This document shows positions 27,879-36,395 of a stretch of 40,927 nucleotides of DNA, in pieces. The translations under genes and the position numbers were made by a program. The notes under the pieces were generated by a model. It worked only from the letters and a program-made list of their open reading frames with translations. It was not told the DNA's origin and searched no databases. Source of the stretch: Pseudooctadecabacter sp. (GTDB taxonomy: Bacteria; Pseudomonadota; Alphaproteobacteria; Rhodobacterales; Rhodobacteraceae); NCBI RefSeq assembly GCF_020627745.1, contig NZ_JAHDGE010000004.1, positions 1-40,927 on the forward strand. The letters run 5' to 3'. Position 1 is the first letter of the stretch, and every line of letters begins with the position of its first letter.

Positions 27879-28507
27879 CTGATCCCATCCCTTTGCTGTG
27901 CCACGCGGTAGTACGCCCACAACAGCCGCGCCGCAACCGACCGCCACGGGGCCCATTCTTCGGCCATCTTGCGAAATGCCGCGTCCTTGGGACGATCCGG
28001 CAAATCGTAAAGGACCCGCGCGGCCTCCTGCAGGGCCAGATCACCGGGCGCGAAAACATCCGCGCGCCCCAGTGAAAACATCGCGTAGATTTCTGCGGTC
28101 CACGGGCCGATCCCCGGCACCGCGACCAGCGTTTTGACCACATCGCCGGTTGGCATCCGGCGCAGGGCATCAAAATCAATCTCAGCGCGGGCCAGTTCAT
28201 GAGTGTATCGGATCTTCTGACGGCTGAGGCCAACTTTGCGCAAATCGTCCTCGCGCGCGGCGGCACAGGCCTCAGGCGTGGTAAAGCCCGCATCCCGCAT
28301 CCGGCCCCAAATTGCTGCGGCGCTGGCGATACTGACCTGCTGGCCCACGATGGCCGACAGCAATTCCGCAAAACCGTCGGGCTTGCGACGCAGGGGCAAT
28401 TCACCCGTCTGCGCGTAGGCGGCTTTCATGCGCGGACACCGGTCCGCCAGCCATGCCATGCCTTCGGCCACGTCCTCGTCCGTTTCAATGATCCGGCCAA
28501 CGGTCAT
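27875..28507 (-). CDS. DNA-3-methyladenine glycosylase, AlkA-type HhH-GPD protein
   Basis: 210 residues. A helix-hairpin-helix VPGIGPWTAEIYAMF (about 125-139) is followed by the GPD Asp in DVFAPGDLALQ (near 147), the catalytic residue of the HhH-GPD superfamily. The LLSAIVGQQVSIASA box is typical of AlkA-type enzymes. No iron-sulfur Cys cluster is present, excluding Nth/MutY. It excises alkylated bases. The ATG at 28507 overlaps the cobK stop (ATGA); another ATG five codons earlier (28522) is possible. Confidence 0.88.
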   Translation of the reverse strand: MTVGRIIETDEDVAEGMAWLADRCPRMKAAYAQTGELPLRRKPDGFAELLSAIVGQQVSIASAAAIWGRMRDAGFTTPEACAAAREDDLRKVGLSRQKIRYTHELARAEIDFDALRRMPTGDVVKTLVAVPGIGPWTAEIYAMFSLGRADVFAPGDLALQEAARVLYDLPDRPKDAAFRKMAEEWAPWRSVAARLLWAYYRVAQQRDGIR

Positions 28508-29232
28508 TGCTGTTTCACCCATGCCAAGGCCTCCTCCACCGATGGGACGATCACGCCCGTTGTCGGCGCAGGCCGTGCGATCATCAGCACCGGCAGCCCC
28601 AACCTACGCGCGGCATCAAGTTTGGCACGGCCCCCGTTGCCACCGGCGTTCTTGGTGACCAGATGGGTGACGCCCAGCCCCTCAAACAGCGCCACTTCTG
28701 AGGCGACAGAAAACGGCGGTCGCCCGATCACGAATTCACCCCCCTCAAAGGGCAAGGGGGCCGAAGGCGGATCAATGACGCGGACCAGAATGCGCCGCCC
28801 CTCCAGCGCGCGAAACCGCGCCACAGTCTGGCGGCCCGTTGCCAGAAACACCGTCGCGCCCATGGGCACATGGGGGGCTGCGTCCTCAGGCGTGGTGATT
28901 TGGGTCCAATCGTCCCCGTCCTGTGGCGTCCACGCTGGACGGACCAGCTGGGCGTATGGCAGTCCCAGCTGCGCGCAAATCCGCGCCGTCCGGTCCGAAA
29001 TCCTGTCGGCAAAAGGATGGGTCGCGTCCAGCACCGCGCGAATGTTTTCGGCGGCCAGAACCTCACGAAAGCCGTCTTCGCCCCCGAACCCGCCAATGCG
29101 CGTGGGCACAGGCAAAGGCTCTGGCGACCGCGTGGCCCCGGCCAAAGACGCCAGGACCCGCAGCCCGCTGTCCGCCAGCCCCCAAGCGATCCGTTTGGCC
29201 TCCCCCGTGCCTGCCAACAACAAAAGGGTCAT
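28504..29232 (-). CDS. cobK: Precorrin-6A reductase
   Basis: NADPH-dependent reduction of precorrin-6A (or the cobalt form) in corrin-ring synthesis. 242 residues, usual CobK/CbiJ length. Family features: LLLLAGTGEAKRIAWGL at the N-terminus, DATHPFADRIS near 70-80, PLPFEGGEFVIG mid-protein, and VTKNAGGNGGRAKLDAARRLGLPVLMIARP near the C-terminus. The start overlaps the cbiD stop by four bases, and its own stop overlaps alkA. Confidence 0.93.
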   Translation of the reverse strand: MTLLLLAGTGEAKRIAWGLADSGLRVLASLAGATRSPEPLPVPTRIGGFGGEDGFREVLAAENIRAVLDATHPFADRISDRTARICAQLGLPYAQLVRPAWTPQDGDDWTQITTPEDAAPHVPMGATVFLATGRQTVARFRALEGRRILVRVIDPPSAPLPFEGGEFVIGRPPFSVASEVALFEGLGVTHLVTKNAGGNGGRAKLDAARRLGLPVLMIARPAPTTGVIVPSVEEALAWVKQQ

Positions 29233-30284
29233 GCGCGGCCAATCACCGTGCCTGCACGGTCGATCACGACCGTAGAACAGGCCACGCCCGACCCGTCGAG
29301 CAATCGTTCCGCCGCAGCCTTGGCGTCCCGTGCGACATCTTCGGCAAAGCCCGCGCCCAGCATGTCATAAACCTGCAAGGCCGTGTTGGCCCCCGCCACG
29401 TCCGGCCGGTCGTATTGCGCGGCCAGCCTGTCAAAATCCACCTGAGAGCGCCCCGAATGCAGATCAATGGCCCCCTGCGCCAGCTTGGTCATTTTGCCGA
29501 TCCCGCCGCCGATGGTCAGATGGGCAATGCTCTGCCCGTCCGGCGCTTTCGCGAGGTATTTCAACAGCCCACCGGCAAAATCCCCCATGTCCAGCATCGC
29601 ATGATCTGGCAGGGCGAACATCTCCTGCACCACCTTTTCGGATGTGTTGCCCGTGCAGCCTGCCACATGGGTCAGCCCATCTGCGCGGGCCACGTCTATC
29701 CCGCGATGGATCGACGCGATCCATGCAGCACAGGAAAACGGGCGCACGATGCCGGTGGTCCCAAGGATCGACAGTCCGCCCGCAATCCCCAGCCGCGGGT
29801 TCCACGTCTTCAGAGCAATCTGCGCCCCGCCGGGCACCGATACGGTGATCTGCACATCGGGTGCAGCACCATAGGCCACGGCTGCCGCCGCCACCTCCTG
29901 ATCCATCATCGAACGGGGCACGGGATTGATCGCAGGCTCCCCAATCCCAATCGGCAGGCCGGGCTTGGTGACGGTGCCGACTCCCTCACCGGCTGCAAAC
30001 ACAACGCCCCCGGATGACGCCTCAACGCGCACCCGCACGGTGACGCCGTGGGTGACATCCGGGTCATCGCCTGCGTCTTTGACTATGCCCGCCTCGGCCC
30101 ACCCTGCACCCACGCGCGCATCCACGACCTCGAATTCGGGCACCTCGCCTTTGGGCAGCACAATGGACACGCGCGCGGGGATCCCGTCCCCCCACAGCCC
30201 TGCCAGCGCCGCCTTGGTGGCGGCGGTGGCACAAGCGCCCGTGGTCCAGCCCCGGCGCAGCTCTCCCTCGGGCTTTCGCGTCAT
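29229..30284 (-). CDS. cbiD: Cobalt-precorrin-5B C1-methyltransferase
   Basis: Methylates C1 during ring contraction in corrin synthesis. 351 residues. The CbiD N-terminal box LRRGWTTGACATAATKAAL (near 9-27), GEPAINPVPRSMM mid-protein and the GGLSILGTTGIVRPFS motif are diagnostic. Many alphaproteobacteria that make B12 aerobically use CbiD where Pseudomonas uses CobF, which matches CobK beside it. AAGG lies seven bases before the ATG. It diverges from cobA across 96 bases with no cobalamin riboswitch visible. Confidence 0.94.
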   Translation of the reverse strand: MTRKPEGELRRGWTTGACATAATKAALAGLWGDGIPARVSIVLPKGEVPEFEVVDARVGAGWAEAGIVKDAGDDPDVTHGVTVRVRVEASSGGVVFAAGEGVGTVTKPGLPIGIGEPAINPVPRSMMDQEVAAAAVAYGAAPDVQITVSVPGGAQIALKTWNPRLGIAGGLSILGTTGIVRPFSCAAWIASIHRGIDVARADGLTHVAGCTGNTSEKVVQEMFALPDHAMLDMGDFAGGLLKYLAKAPDGQSIAHLTIGGGIGKMTKLAQGAIDLHSGRSQVDFDRLAAQYDRPDVAGANTALQVYDMLGAGFAEDVARDAKAAAERLLDGSGVACSTVVIDRAGTVIGRA

Positions 30285-30380
30285 GGGGCGACCTTACCCA
30301 GCCTGCGACGTGACGCCAATGCACAAACAGACGTCGCCTTGCACCTTTCCAGCCCGTTCAAAGTGGCCCATAAACGGGTC

Positions 30381-31229
30381 ATGACAACGATGCCCCTTCC
30401 CGCCTCAGAGTGGCCAACGCTGGAACCCGGCTGGGTCTGGCTGTGTGGCGCAGGCCCCGGCGATCCGGGCCTGCTGACATTGCATGCGCTCAACGCGCTG
30501 CGTCAGGCGGATGTGGTGATCTACGACGCGCTGGTGCAAGAGGCGATCTTGGACTGGGCCCCGCAGGCAGAGCATATCTATGCGGGCAAACGTGGCGGCA
30601 AACCCAGTGCCAAGCAGCGCGATATCTCCTTGCGGCTGGTCGATCTGGCGCGGAGCGGCAAACGGGTGCTGCGCCTTAAGGGCGGTGATCCCTTCGTCTT
30701 TGGCCGTGGCGGAGAAGAGGCCCAGACGCTGGTGCAACACGGCGTCCCCATCCGCATCATCCCCGGCATTTCCGCAGGCATCGGCGGGCTGGCCTATGCC
30801 GGCATCCCCGTGACCCACCGCGATGTGAACCAATCGGTAACCTTCGTGACCGGCCACGACCAGTCCGGCAACACGCCGTCCTCACTGGACTGGCACGGCA
30901 TCGCACGCGGCTCTCAGGTCATCGTCATCTATATGGGCATGAAACACGCGGCCCAAATCTCCGCCCAGCTGATCGCGGCCGGGCGCAGCGCAGGCGAACC
31001 TGTCGCCGTCGTGACCACCGCAACCACCGCCGACCAGCAGGTGATGGAAACAACCCTCGGACAGCTGGACGCGGACATAAAAGCCTCGAACCTTGAACCG
31101 CCCGCGATCATCTGCATCGGTCAGGCCGTGCGCATGCGCGACGTGCTGGACTGGCAGGCGCAGGCGGCAGGCATCCCGCCCGTGAACCTTGATCCGCTGG
31201 ACCGTGGCCGCCCCGCCGAATCCGCCTGA
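30381..31229 (+). CDS. cobA: Uroporphyrinogen-III C-methyltransferase
   Basis: Makes precorrin-2 from uroporphyrinogen III with two SAM, feeding B12 and siroheme. 282 residues. SUMT signatures: WLCGAGPGDPGLLTLHALN near 19-37, LRLKGGDPFVFGRGGEE near 97-113, and PVTHRDVNQSVTFVTGH near 143-159. It is the single-domain form, without CysG dehydrogenase/chelatase. The open frame extends to 30048, over cbiD; the ATG at 30381 is chosen from the family N-terminus, though its ribosome binding site is weak. A second ATG three codons later is possible. Confidence 0.93.
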   Translation: MTTMPLPASEWPTLEPGWVWLCGAGPGDPGLLTLHALNALRQADVVIYDALVQEAILDWAPQAEHIYAGKRGGKPSAKQRDISLRLVDLARSGKRVLRLKGGDPFVFGRGGEEAQTLVQHGVPIRIIPGISAGIGGLAYAGIPVTHRDVNQSVTFVTGHDQSGNTPSSLDWHGIARGSQVIVIYMGMKHAAQISAQLIAAGRSAGEPVAVVTTATTADQQVMETTLGQLDADIKASNLEPPAIICIGQAVRMRDVLDWQAQAAGIPPVNLDPLDRGRPAESA

Positions 31230-31291
31230 GGGCACGCACAGCGGTCCCCCTTCATCTGGCCCGAAAAACTCAACTCCAAGGTCGCAACCTG

Positions 31292-32566
31292 ATGTCCAAA
31301 GGCCTGATCATCGCAGCCCCTGCCTCAGGCGCTGGCAAAACCACGGTGACACTGGGCCTGCTGCGTGCGTTGAACCGCATGGGCCATGTGACGCGGTCGT
31401 TCAAATCCGGCCCCGACTATATCGATCCCGCCTTTCACGCCGCAGCCACCGGCCAGCCCTGCTTGAATTTGGACGCTTGGGCAATGTCGCCCGACCGCCT
31501 TTCCAATCTGATCACAGGAGAGGCCGACTTTATCATCGAAGGGGTCATGGGCCTTTTCGACGGCGCGCCGCCCATAGGCAAAGGCGCCACCGCTGATCTG
31601 GCCCGTCAGTTTGGCCTTCCCGTGGTGCTGGTCGTCAACGCAGCGTCCATGTCGCATTCGGTCGCCGCAGTGGTCCGGGGCTTTGCGACCCATGACCGTG
31701 ACGTGCATATCGCGGGCGTGATCCTGAACAACGTAGGCTCTGACCGTCACGCAGCGATGCTGCGAACAGCCCTCGCCCCATTGAACATTCCCGTTCTGGG
31801 CACGCTGCCCCGCAGCGCCGATCTGGCGCGCCCGTCGCGCCATCTTGGCCTTGTTCAGGCGGGGGAAACGCAAGACCTTGGCCGCTTTCTCGCCACAGCC
31901 GCCGACCACATCGCGACCCACATTGACCTCTTAGCCCTGCGCGCTCTCATGGCGCCCCCGCGCGCGCCGGGTCCGCGGGGACCGCAGGATCGGGGCGCGG
32001 CTCCGAAAACCATTGCACTCGCACAAGACGCAGCGTTTTCCTTCGCCTATCCCCACCAGATCGCGGACTGGCAGGCCGCTGGCACCAAAATCCTGCCGTT
32101 TTCGCCCCTCGCCGATGACGCAGTGCCTGAGGCCGAGGCGGTCTTTCTGCCCGGCGGCTATCCGGAACTTCACGCCGCCCGTCTGGCGGCCAACCGAACC
32201 TTCATGCAAAGCCTCAAGGACGCCACACAAACGTCTGGTATTTATGGAGAATGCGGCGGATACATGGTCCTTGGGGAAACCCTGATCGACGCGGATGGAA
32301 CGCCCCATAAAATGGCCGGCCTGCTGGGCCTTACCACCAGCTTTGCCGCCCGCAAACTGCACCTCGGCTACCGCCACCTCACCGGACGCAGCCCGCATAA
32401 ATCCGGACGCTACACGGCCCACGAATTCCACTACGCCACCACGCTCGATGCCCAAGGCACCCCGCTGTTTGACGCCACGGACGCCGAAGGCACGCCACTG
32501 CCGCCCATGGGCCTGACCGAAGGTCGCGTCGCAGGCTCCTTCGCACATATCATTGATCGCGCCTAA
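31292..32566 (+). CDS. cobB: Cobyrinic acid a,c-diamide synthase
   Basis: ATP- and glutamine-dependent amidation of the a and c side chains of the corrin ring (hydrogenobyrinate in the aerobic route). 424 residues, a little short but complete. The P-loop IIAAPASGAGKTTVTLGLL is at 6-24; the DYIDPAFH box follows; the C-terminal amidotransferase half has PGGYPELHAARLA and YGECGGYMVLGE with the catalytic Cys. It follows cobA by 62 bases. Confidence 0.94.
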   Translation: MSKGLIIAAPASGAGKTTVTLGLLRALNRMGHVTRSFKSGPDYIDPAFHAAATGQPCLNLDAWAMSPDRLSNLITGEADFIIEGVMGLFDGAPPIGKGATADLARQFGLPVVLVVNAASMSHSVAAVVRGFATHDRDVHIAGVILNNVGSDRHAAMLRTALAPLNIPVLGTLPRSADLARPSRHLGLVQAGETQDLGRFLATAADHIATHIDLLALRALMAPPRAPGPRGPQDRGAAPKTIALAQDAAFSFAYPHQIADWQAAGTKILPFSPLADDAVPEAEAVFLPGGYPELHAARLAANRTFMQSLKDATQTSGIYGECGGYMVLGETLIDADGTPHKMAGLLGLTTSFAARKLHLGYRHLTGRSPHKSGRYTAHEFHYATTLDAQGTPLFDATDAEGTPLPPMGLTEGRVAGSFAHIIDRA

Positions 32567-32608
32567 ACGGGCCTTGCCAGCCCGCGCCCTCAGGCGTAGC
32601 GATGTGCC

Positions 32609-33877
32609 ATGACCGATATAGCCCCCCCGATCGACGACACCCGCGCCAAACGCAACGTGGCCGTTCTTGTCGCCGCCCAAGCCATTCTGGGCGCACAAAT
32701 GCCGATGATATTTGTGGTGGGCGGTCTGGCTGGCAAGCAACTTGCCACCAACATCTGCTGGGCCACGCTGCCCATTTCGCTGATCATCTTCGGGTCCATG
32801 ACCACCGCGCCGTGGCTGTCGCCCTTTATGCAGGCTTTTGGGCGGCGCGCGGGGTTCTACATTGGCGCTCTGGCCGGTGCGTTGGGGGCGGCCATCGCGG
32901 CCTATGGTCTTTATGTGGCCTCCTTCCCGATCCTGCTGATCGGGTCCTATTTCACGGGCATCTATATGTCCGCCCAAGGGTTCTACCGCTTTGCCGCCAC
33001 AGATACGGCGTCCGACACCTTCAAACCCAAAGCGATTTCCTATGTCATGGCCGGTGGGCTTTTGTCCGCCATCCTTGGCCCCCAGTTGAACAAACTGGTC
33101 GAGGGCCAGTTCGCCGTGCCCTTCCTTGGCGTTTATCTGGCAGTCGTGGCCTTGAACCTGATCGGGATGCTGCTGTTTCTGGCGCTTGATCTGCCCAAGG
33201 GCAGCCGCAACACGCCCAAAGTGGCCAGCGCCACACCGCCACGCACACGGGGGGAGCTGTTGCGCGACCCCAATATCATCGTCGCCATGATCGTGGCCCT
33301 TGTGGCCTATTCGCTGATGAATCTGGTGATGACGTCAACGCCGCTCGCCGTGGTCGGCTGTGGCTATAGCCTTGATAATGCGAACGATATCGTCTCAGCC
33401 CACGTCTTGGCCATGTTCGCACCAAGCTTTTTCACAGGCCACCTGATTGTGCGCTTCGGCGTCAAGACCATCATGGCCACGGGACTTGTGATCCTTGCCG
33501 CCGCAGGCCTTGCCGCCCTTGGGGGTGTCAGCCTTGCAGATGCGAACCAACCGTCGCTTGTCAGCTTTTATGCAGCGCTGATCCTGCTGGGCCTTGGCTG
33601 GAACTTCGGGTTCATCGGGGCCACGACACTGCTGACATCGTCTCACGGCGCGCATGAGCGCGGCGTCGTTCAGGGCCTCAACGACATGGTCGTGTTCGGG
33701 TCCGTGACCATGGCGTCGCTGGCCTCGGGCGGGTTGATGAACTGTTCGGGCGGGGTGCCCATCGAAGGCTGGTCCGCCGTCAATATCGCCATGGCCCCGT
33801 TTCTGGCCCTGGCCGGTGGCGCGCTGATCTGGCTGACGGTGAAAGCGCGCACCTTAGGCGATGGAGCCCGTGGATAG
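32609..33877 (+). CDS. MFS transporter
   Basis: 422 residues with about twelve hydrophobic helices in two halves and a short basic linker around residue 205-215 (PKGSRNTPKVAS). No ligand motif specific to a substrate is seen. It starts 42 bases after cobB on the same strand, so it may be co-transcribed with the cobalamin genes, but there is no evidence that it moves corrinoids. The ribosome binding site is poor. It converges on the synthase-like gene with a 62-base gap. Confidence 0.8.
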   Translation: MTDIAPPIDDTRAKRNVAVLVAAQAILGAQMPMIFVVGGLAGKQLATNICWATLPISLIIFGSMTTAPWLSPFMQAFGRRAGFYIGALAGALGAAIAAYGLYVASFPILLIGSYFTGIYMSAQGFYRFAATDTASDTFKPKAISYVMAGGLLSAILGPQLNKLVEGQFAVPFLGVYLAVVALNLIGMLLFLALDLPKGSRNTPKVASATPPRTRGELLRDPNIIVAMIVALVAYSLMNLVMTSTPLAVVGCGYSLDNANDIVSAHVLAMFAPSFFTGHLIVRFGVKTIMATGLVILAAAGLAALGGVSLADANQPSLVSFYAALILLGLGWNFGFIGATTLLTSSHGAHERGVVQGLNDMVVFGSVTMASLASGGLMNCSGGVPIEGWSAVNIAMAPFLALAGGALIWLTVKARTLGDGARG

Positions 33878-33939
33878 CGACCCTTCGGGGAGAGTTGTAC
33901 CGGCCAAGATGAAACAAGGACGCCCGAGTTCCTGCGATA

Positions 33940-34680
33940 TCACGACCAGAGCAGCAAACGCACCTTCGACCGAAACGGGCTAAGCCCGACGGCCCCCTCC
34001 GCCACGCGGCGCGGGTCCTTCGCGATTTGACGTAGCACAGGCGCGGCCTGCCAGCCCTCGAGGGTTGCAGGCTCCGCCTGTTTGCCAAGCTGCGGTCGTC
34101 GCGCATCCGCCAAGGCCTGCCGCGCCAGCGTCGCGACACCCTCCGTGCGGCCATCCAAAAGGGGCACTCGCCCCGCCGCCTCCAACGCAGGCACCGCCGC
34201 CAGAAACCGCGCCGTCGCTGTGGCGCGCCCAAAGCGCAACACGTCCGCGCGCATCGCATCCTTTGCCCCCATGGCACGGGCGGCCTGCCACATCAACTCT
34301 CCGCCCGTGGCGTCAAGATATTCGGACATATGCGCCGCATCCTCAAAGGCGTCTTTGTAGACATCCCATCGTCTGGCGGCGACCAATCGGTCCAGCGCCT
34401 GTGCGCCCTGCGGATCAAGCACCTCTGCCAAGGCATCAACCACCTCATGACGGCGCACAGACCCGCCGGTGGCGATCTCCTCCAAGGCATCGCGCCACCA
34501 TTGCAGGCGCATCTCCGCGATCATCGGCTCCTCCGTCACCCATGGGGCGCGGCTGACTTCGACGTTGAAGGCATAGAGCGGAAACAACACGCGCCGCGCC
34601 GCCACAGGGGCCGCCATGGTCGCCAGGAACCGGTCAGGATCGGCGCGTTCGACGATGGCCGCGCAGGCCTCGAAGCTCAT
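33940..34680 (-). CDS. Squalene/phytoene synthase-fold protein lacking the Asp motifs
   Basis: 246 residues. The overall pattern (FPLYAFNVEVSRAPWVTEEPMIAEMRLQWWRDALEEI near 26-62) matches the all-helical squalene/phytoene synthase family. However, where real synthases have an Asp-x-x-x-Asp metal-binding motif, this protein has FNVEVSRA, and the second motif is RATATARFLAA. Such degenerate members are related to NDUFAF6, a complex I assembly factor, so an isoprenoid synthase role is unlikely. No carotenoid genes are nearby. The ATG at 34680 overlaps the cimA stop (ATGA); the frame upstream to 34710 is discarded. Confidence 0.78.
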   Translation of the reverse strand: MSFEACAAIVERADPDRFLATMAAPVAARRVLFPLYAFNVEVSRAPWVTEEPMIAEMRLQWWRDALEEIATGGSVRRHEVVDALAEVLDPQGAQALDRLVAARRWDVYKDAFEDAAHMSEYLDATGGELMWQAARAMGAKDAMRADVLRFGRATATARFLAAVPALEAAGRVPLLDGRTEGVATLARQALADARRPQLGKQAEPATLEGWQAAPVLRQIAKDPRRVAEGAVGLSPFRSKVRLLLWS

Positions 34681-36296
34681 ACTGTTGCCCCGTCCCGCAC
34701 CAGTTTCCAACGGATCGCATCACTCAACGCCTCAAATGACGCATCCACGATGTTGGCCGACACACCCACGGTCGACCACGTGCGCCCCTGCGCGTCCTCA
34801 CTGTCGATAATGACCCGCGTCACGGCCTCTGTGCCGCCATTGGTGATCCGCACTTTAAAATCCGTCAGCCGGATGTCATCCACATGATCCGCATAGCGCC
34901 CCAGATCCTTCATCAATGCGCGGCTGAGCGCGTTGACAGGACCCCGGTCGGACCCATCGGGGCCAAGGCTTTCGGACACGCTGAGCTTCTTTTCCCCGTC
35001 GACCTTCACGACCACAACGGCCTCGGACAGCGACACCACTTCGTTGCGCTTGTTGCGGCGCCTCTCGATCGTGACGCGGTAGCGTTTGACCTCAAAAAAC
35101 GTGGGCATCAGGCCCAGTTCCTCCCGCGCCAGAACCTCGAACGAGGCCTGCGCCGTGTCGTAGGAATAGCCCGCAGCCTCACGGTCTTTCACGCGGTCCA
35201 GAATGCGTTGCAAGGCAGGATCGCCCTTGGCGACCTGCAGGCCCATCCCCTCCAGCCTCTCGCGCAGGTTGCTTTGCCCCGCTTGGTTGGACATGGGGAT
35301 GATCCGCGCATTGCCGACCAGTGCGGGATCAATGTGTTCATAGGTCGTGGGGTCCTTGGCGATGGCCGATGCGTGCAGTCCTGCCTTATGGGCAAAGGCC
35401 GATGCCCCCACGAAGGCCGCTTGTTTGTGTGGCACACGGTTGAGGATTTCATCCAGCCGCCGCGACGCCGCCCGCAGCCCTTTCAAGGCATCGCGCGTCA
35501 CGCCCGTTTCAAACTGGCTGGCGTAGGGCTCTTTCAATAGCAAGGTGGGGATCAGCGTGGTCAGGTTCGCATTCCCGCACCGTTCTCCCAATCCGTTGAG
35601 TGTGCCTTGGATGTGCCGCGCCCCCGCCGCGACCGCCACCAGTGAATTGGCCACCGCATTTTCGGTGTCATTGTGGGTGTGGATGCCGATGTGATCCCCG
35701 GGCACCCCGGCGTCAATCAGAGCCTTGACGCCGGCGCGCACATCATGGGGCAGCGCGCCCCCGTTTGTGTCACACAGAACAACCCAGCGCGCGCCGGCGT
35801 CATAGGCGGCCTTCGCGGCCTCAAGCGTATAGGCGCGGTTCGACTTCAGCCCGTCAAAGTAATGTTCCGCATCAAAAAGTGCCTCACGCCCCTGCGCCAC
35901 GATATGCGCCACCGACGCGCGGATGTTCTCCACATTTTCGTCCAGCGAAATGCCCAGCGCCGTTTTCACATGAAAATCGTGGGTTTTGCCCACCAGACAG
36001 ACCGCAGGCGTGCCCGCATTCATGACAGCGGCCAAAACGTCGTCATTCTCCGCCGACCGTCCGGCCCGCTTGGTCATGCCAAAGGCGGTCATCGTGGCAC
36101 GGGTTTTGGGGGCGGCCTCAAAAAACTCACTGTCCGTGGGGTTGGCCCCGGGCCAGCCGCCTTCGATGTAGTCGACGCCCAGCTCATCCAGCAATGCAGC
36201 CACCGCCTGCTTTTCACCGGTCGAAAATTGCACACCCTGCGTTTGCTGCCCGTCGCGCAAGGTCGTGTCGTATATATAAAGCCGCTCTTTACCCAC
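34677..36296 (-). CDS. cimA: Citramalate synthase
   Basis: Condenses pyruvate and acetyl-CoA to (R)-citramalate, giving a threonine-independent route to isoleucine. 539 residues, CimA length. The N-terminal IYDTTLRDGQQTQGVQFS and the metal-binding HTHNDTENAVANS (near 208-220) are HMGL-like catalytic motifs; a C-terminal LeuA-type allosteric domain (about 420-535) suggests feedback control. LYIYDTTLRDGQQTQG and GWPGANPTDSEFF favour CimA over LeuA. The start is GTG at 36296 with GAGG a few bases before. It overlaps the synthase-like gene by four bases. Confidence 0.93.
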   Translation of the reverse strand: MGKERLYIYDTTLRDGQQTQGVQFSTGEKQAVAALLDELGVDYIEGGWPGANPTDSEFFEAAPKTRATMTAFGMTKRAGRSAENDDVLAAVMNAGTPAVCLVGKTHDFHVKTALGISLDENVENIRASVAHIVAQGREALFDAEHYFDGLKSNRAYTLEAAKAAYDAGARWVVLCDTNGGALPHDVRAGVKALIDAGVPGDHIGIHTHNDTENAVANSLVAVAAGARHIQGTLNGLGERCGNANLTTLIPTLLLKEPYASQFETGVTRDALKGLRAASRRLDEILNRVPHKQAAFVGASAFAHKAGLHASAIAKDPTTYEHIDPALVGNARIIPMSNQAGQSNLRERLEGMGLQVAKGDPALQRILDRVKDREAAGYSYDTAQASFEVLAREELGLMPTFFEVKRYRVTIERRRNKRNEVVSLSEAVVVVKVDGEKKLSVSESLGPDGSDRGPVNALSRALMKDLGRYADHVDDIRLTDFKVRITNGGTEAVTRVIIDSEDAQGRTWSTVGVSANIVDASFEALSDAIRWKLVRDGATV

Positions 36297-36310
36297 GCGC
36301 CTCGCCCCGT

Positions 36311-36371
36311 TTCTCTGGTTCCGAAATACCTCCGCCGGAGGCCCGCAAAATTCGCAGAATTTTGCCCCCCG
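36311..36371. repeat. Dispersed intergenic hairpin repeat, copy 1
   Basis: A TTCTCTGGTTCCGAAATAC leader is followed by two hairpins: CCTCC/GGAGG (36329-36341), then GCAAAATTC/GAATTTTGC (36345-36353 with 36357-36365) and a C-run. The leader CCGAAA-TAC resembles those at 38446 and 40861. It sits between cysS and cimA, where it could end or stabilise the cysS transcript. Confidence 0.6.
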
Positions 36372-36395
36372 CCCGCCGCAGGCGCTGATCGCAGA

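Noticed and set aside
30285-30380. Cobalamin riboswitch between cbiD and cobA
   Set aside because: The 96-base gap is too short and no B12-box (GCCACTG-like) is present on either strand.
33940-34680. Carotenoid phytoene synthase (CrtB)
   Set aside because: The Asp motifs needed for metal binding are missing and no carotenoid or photosynthesis genes are in the window.
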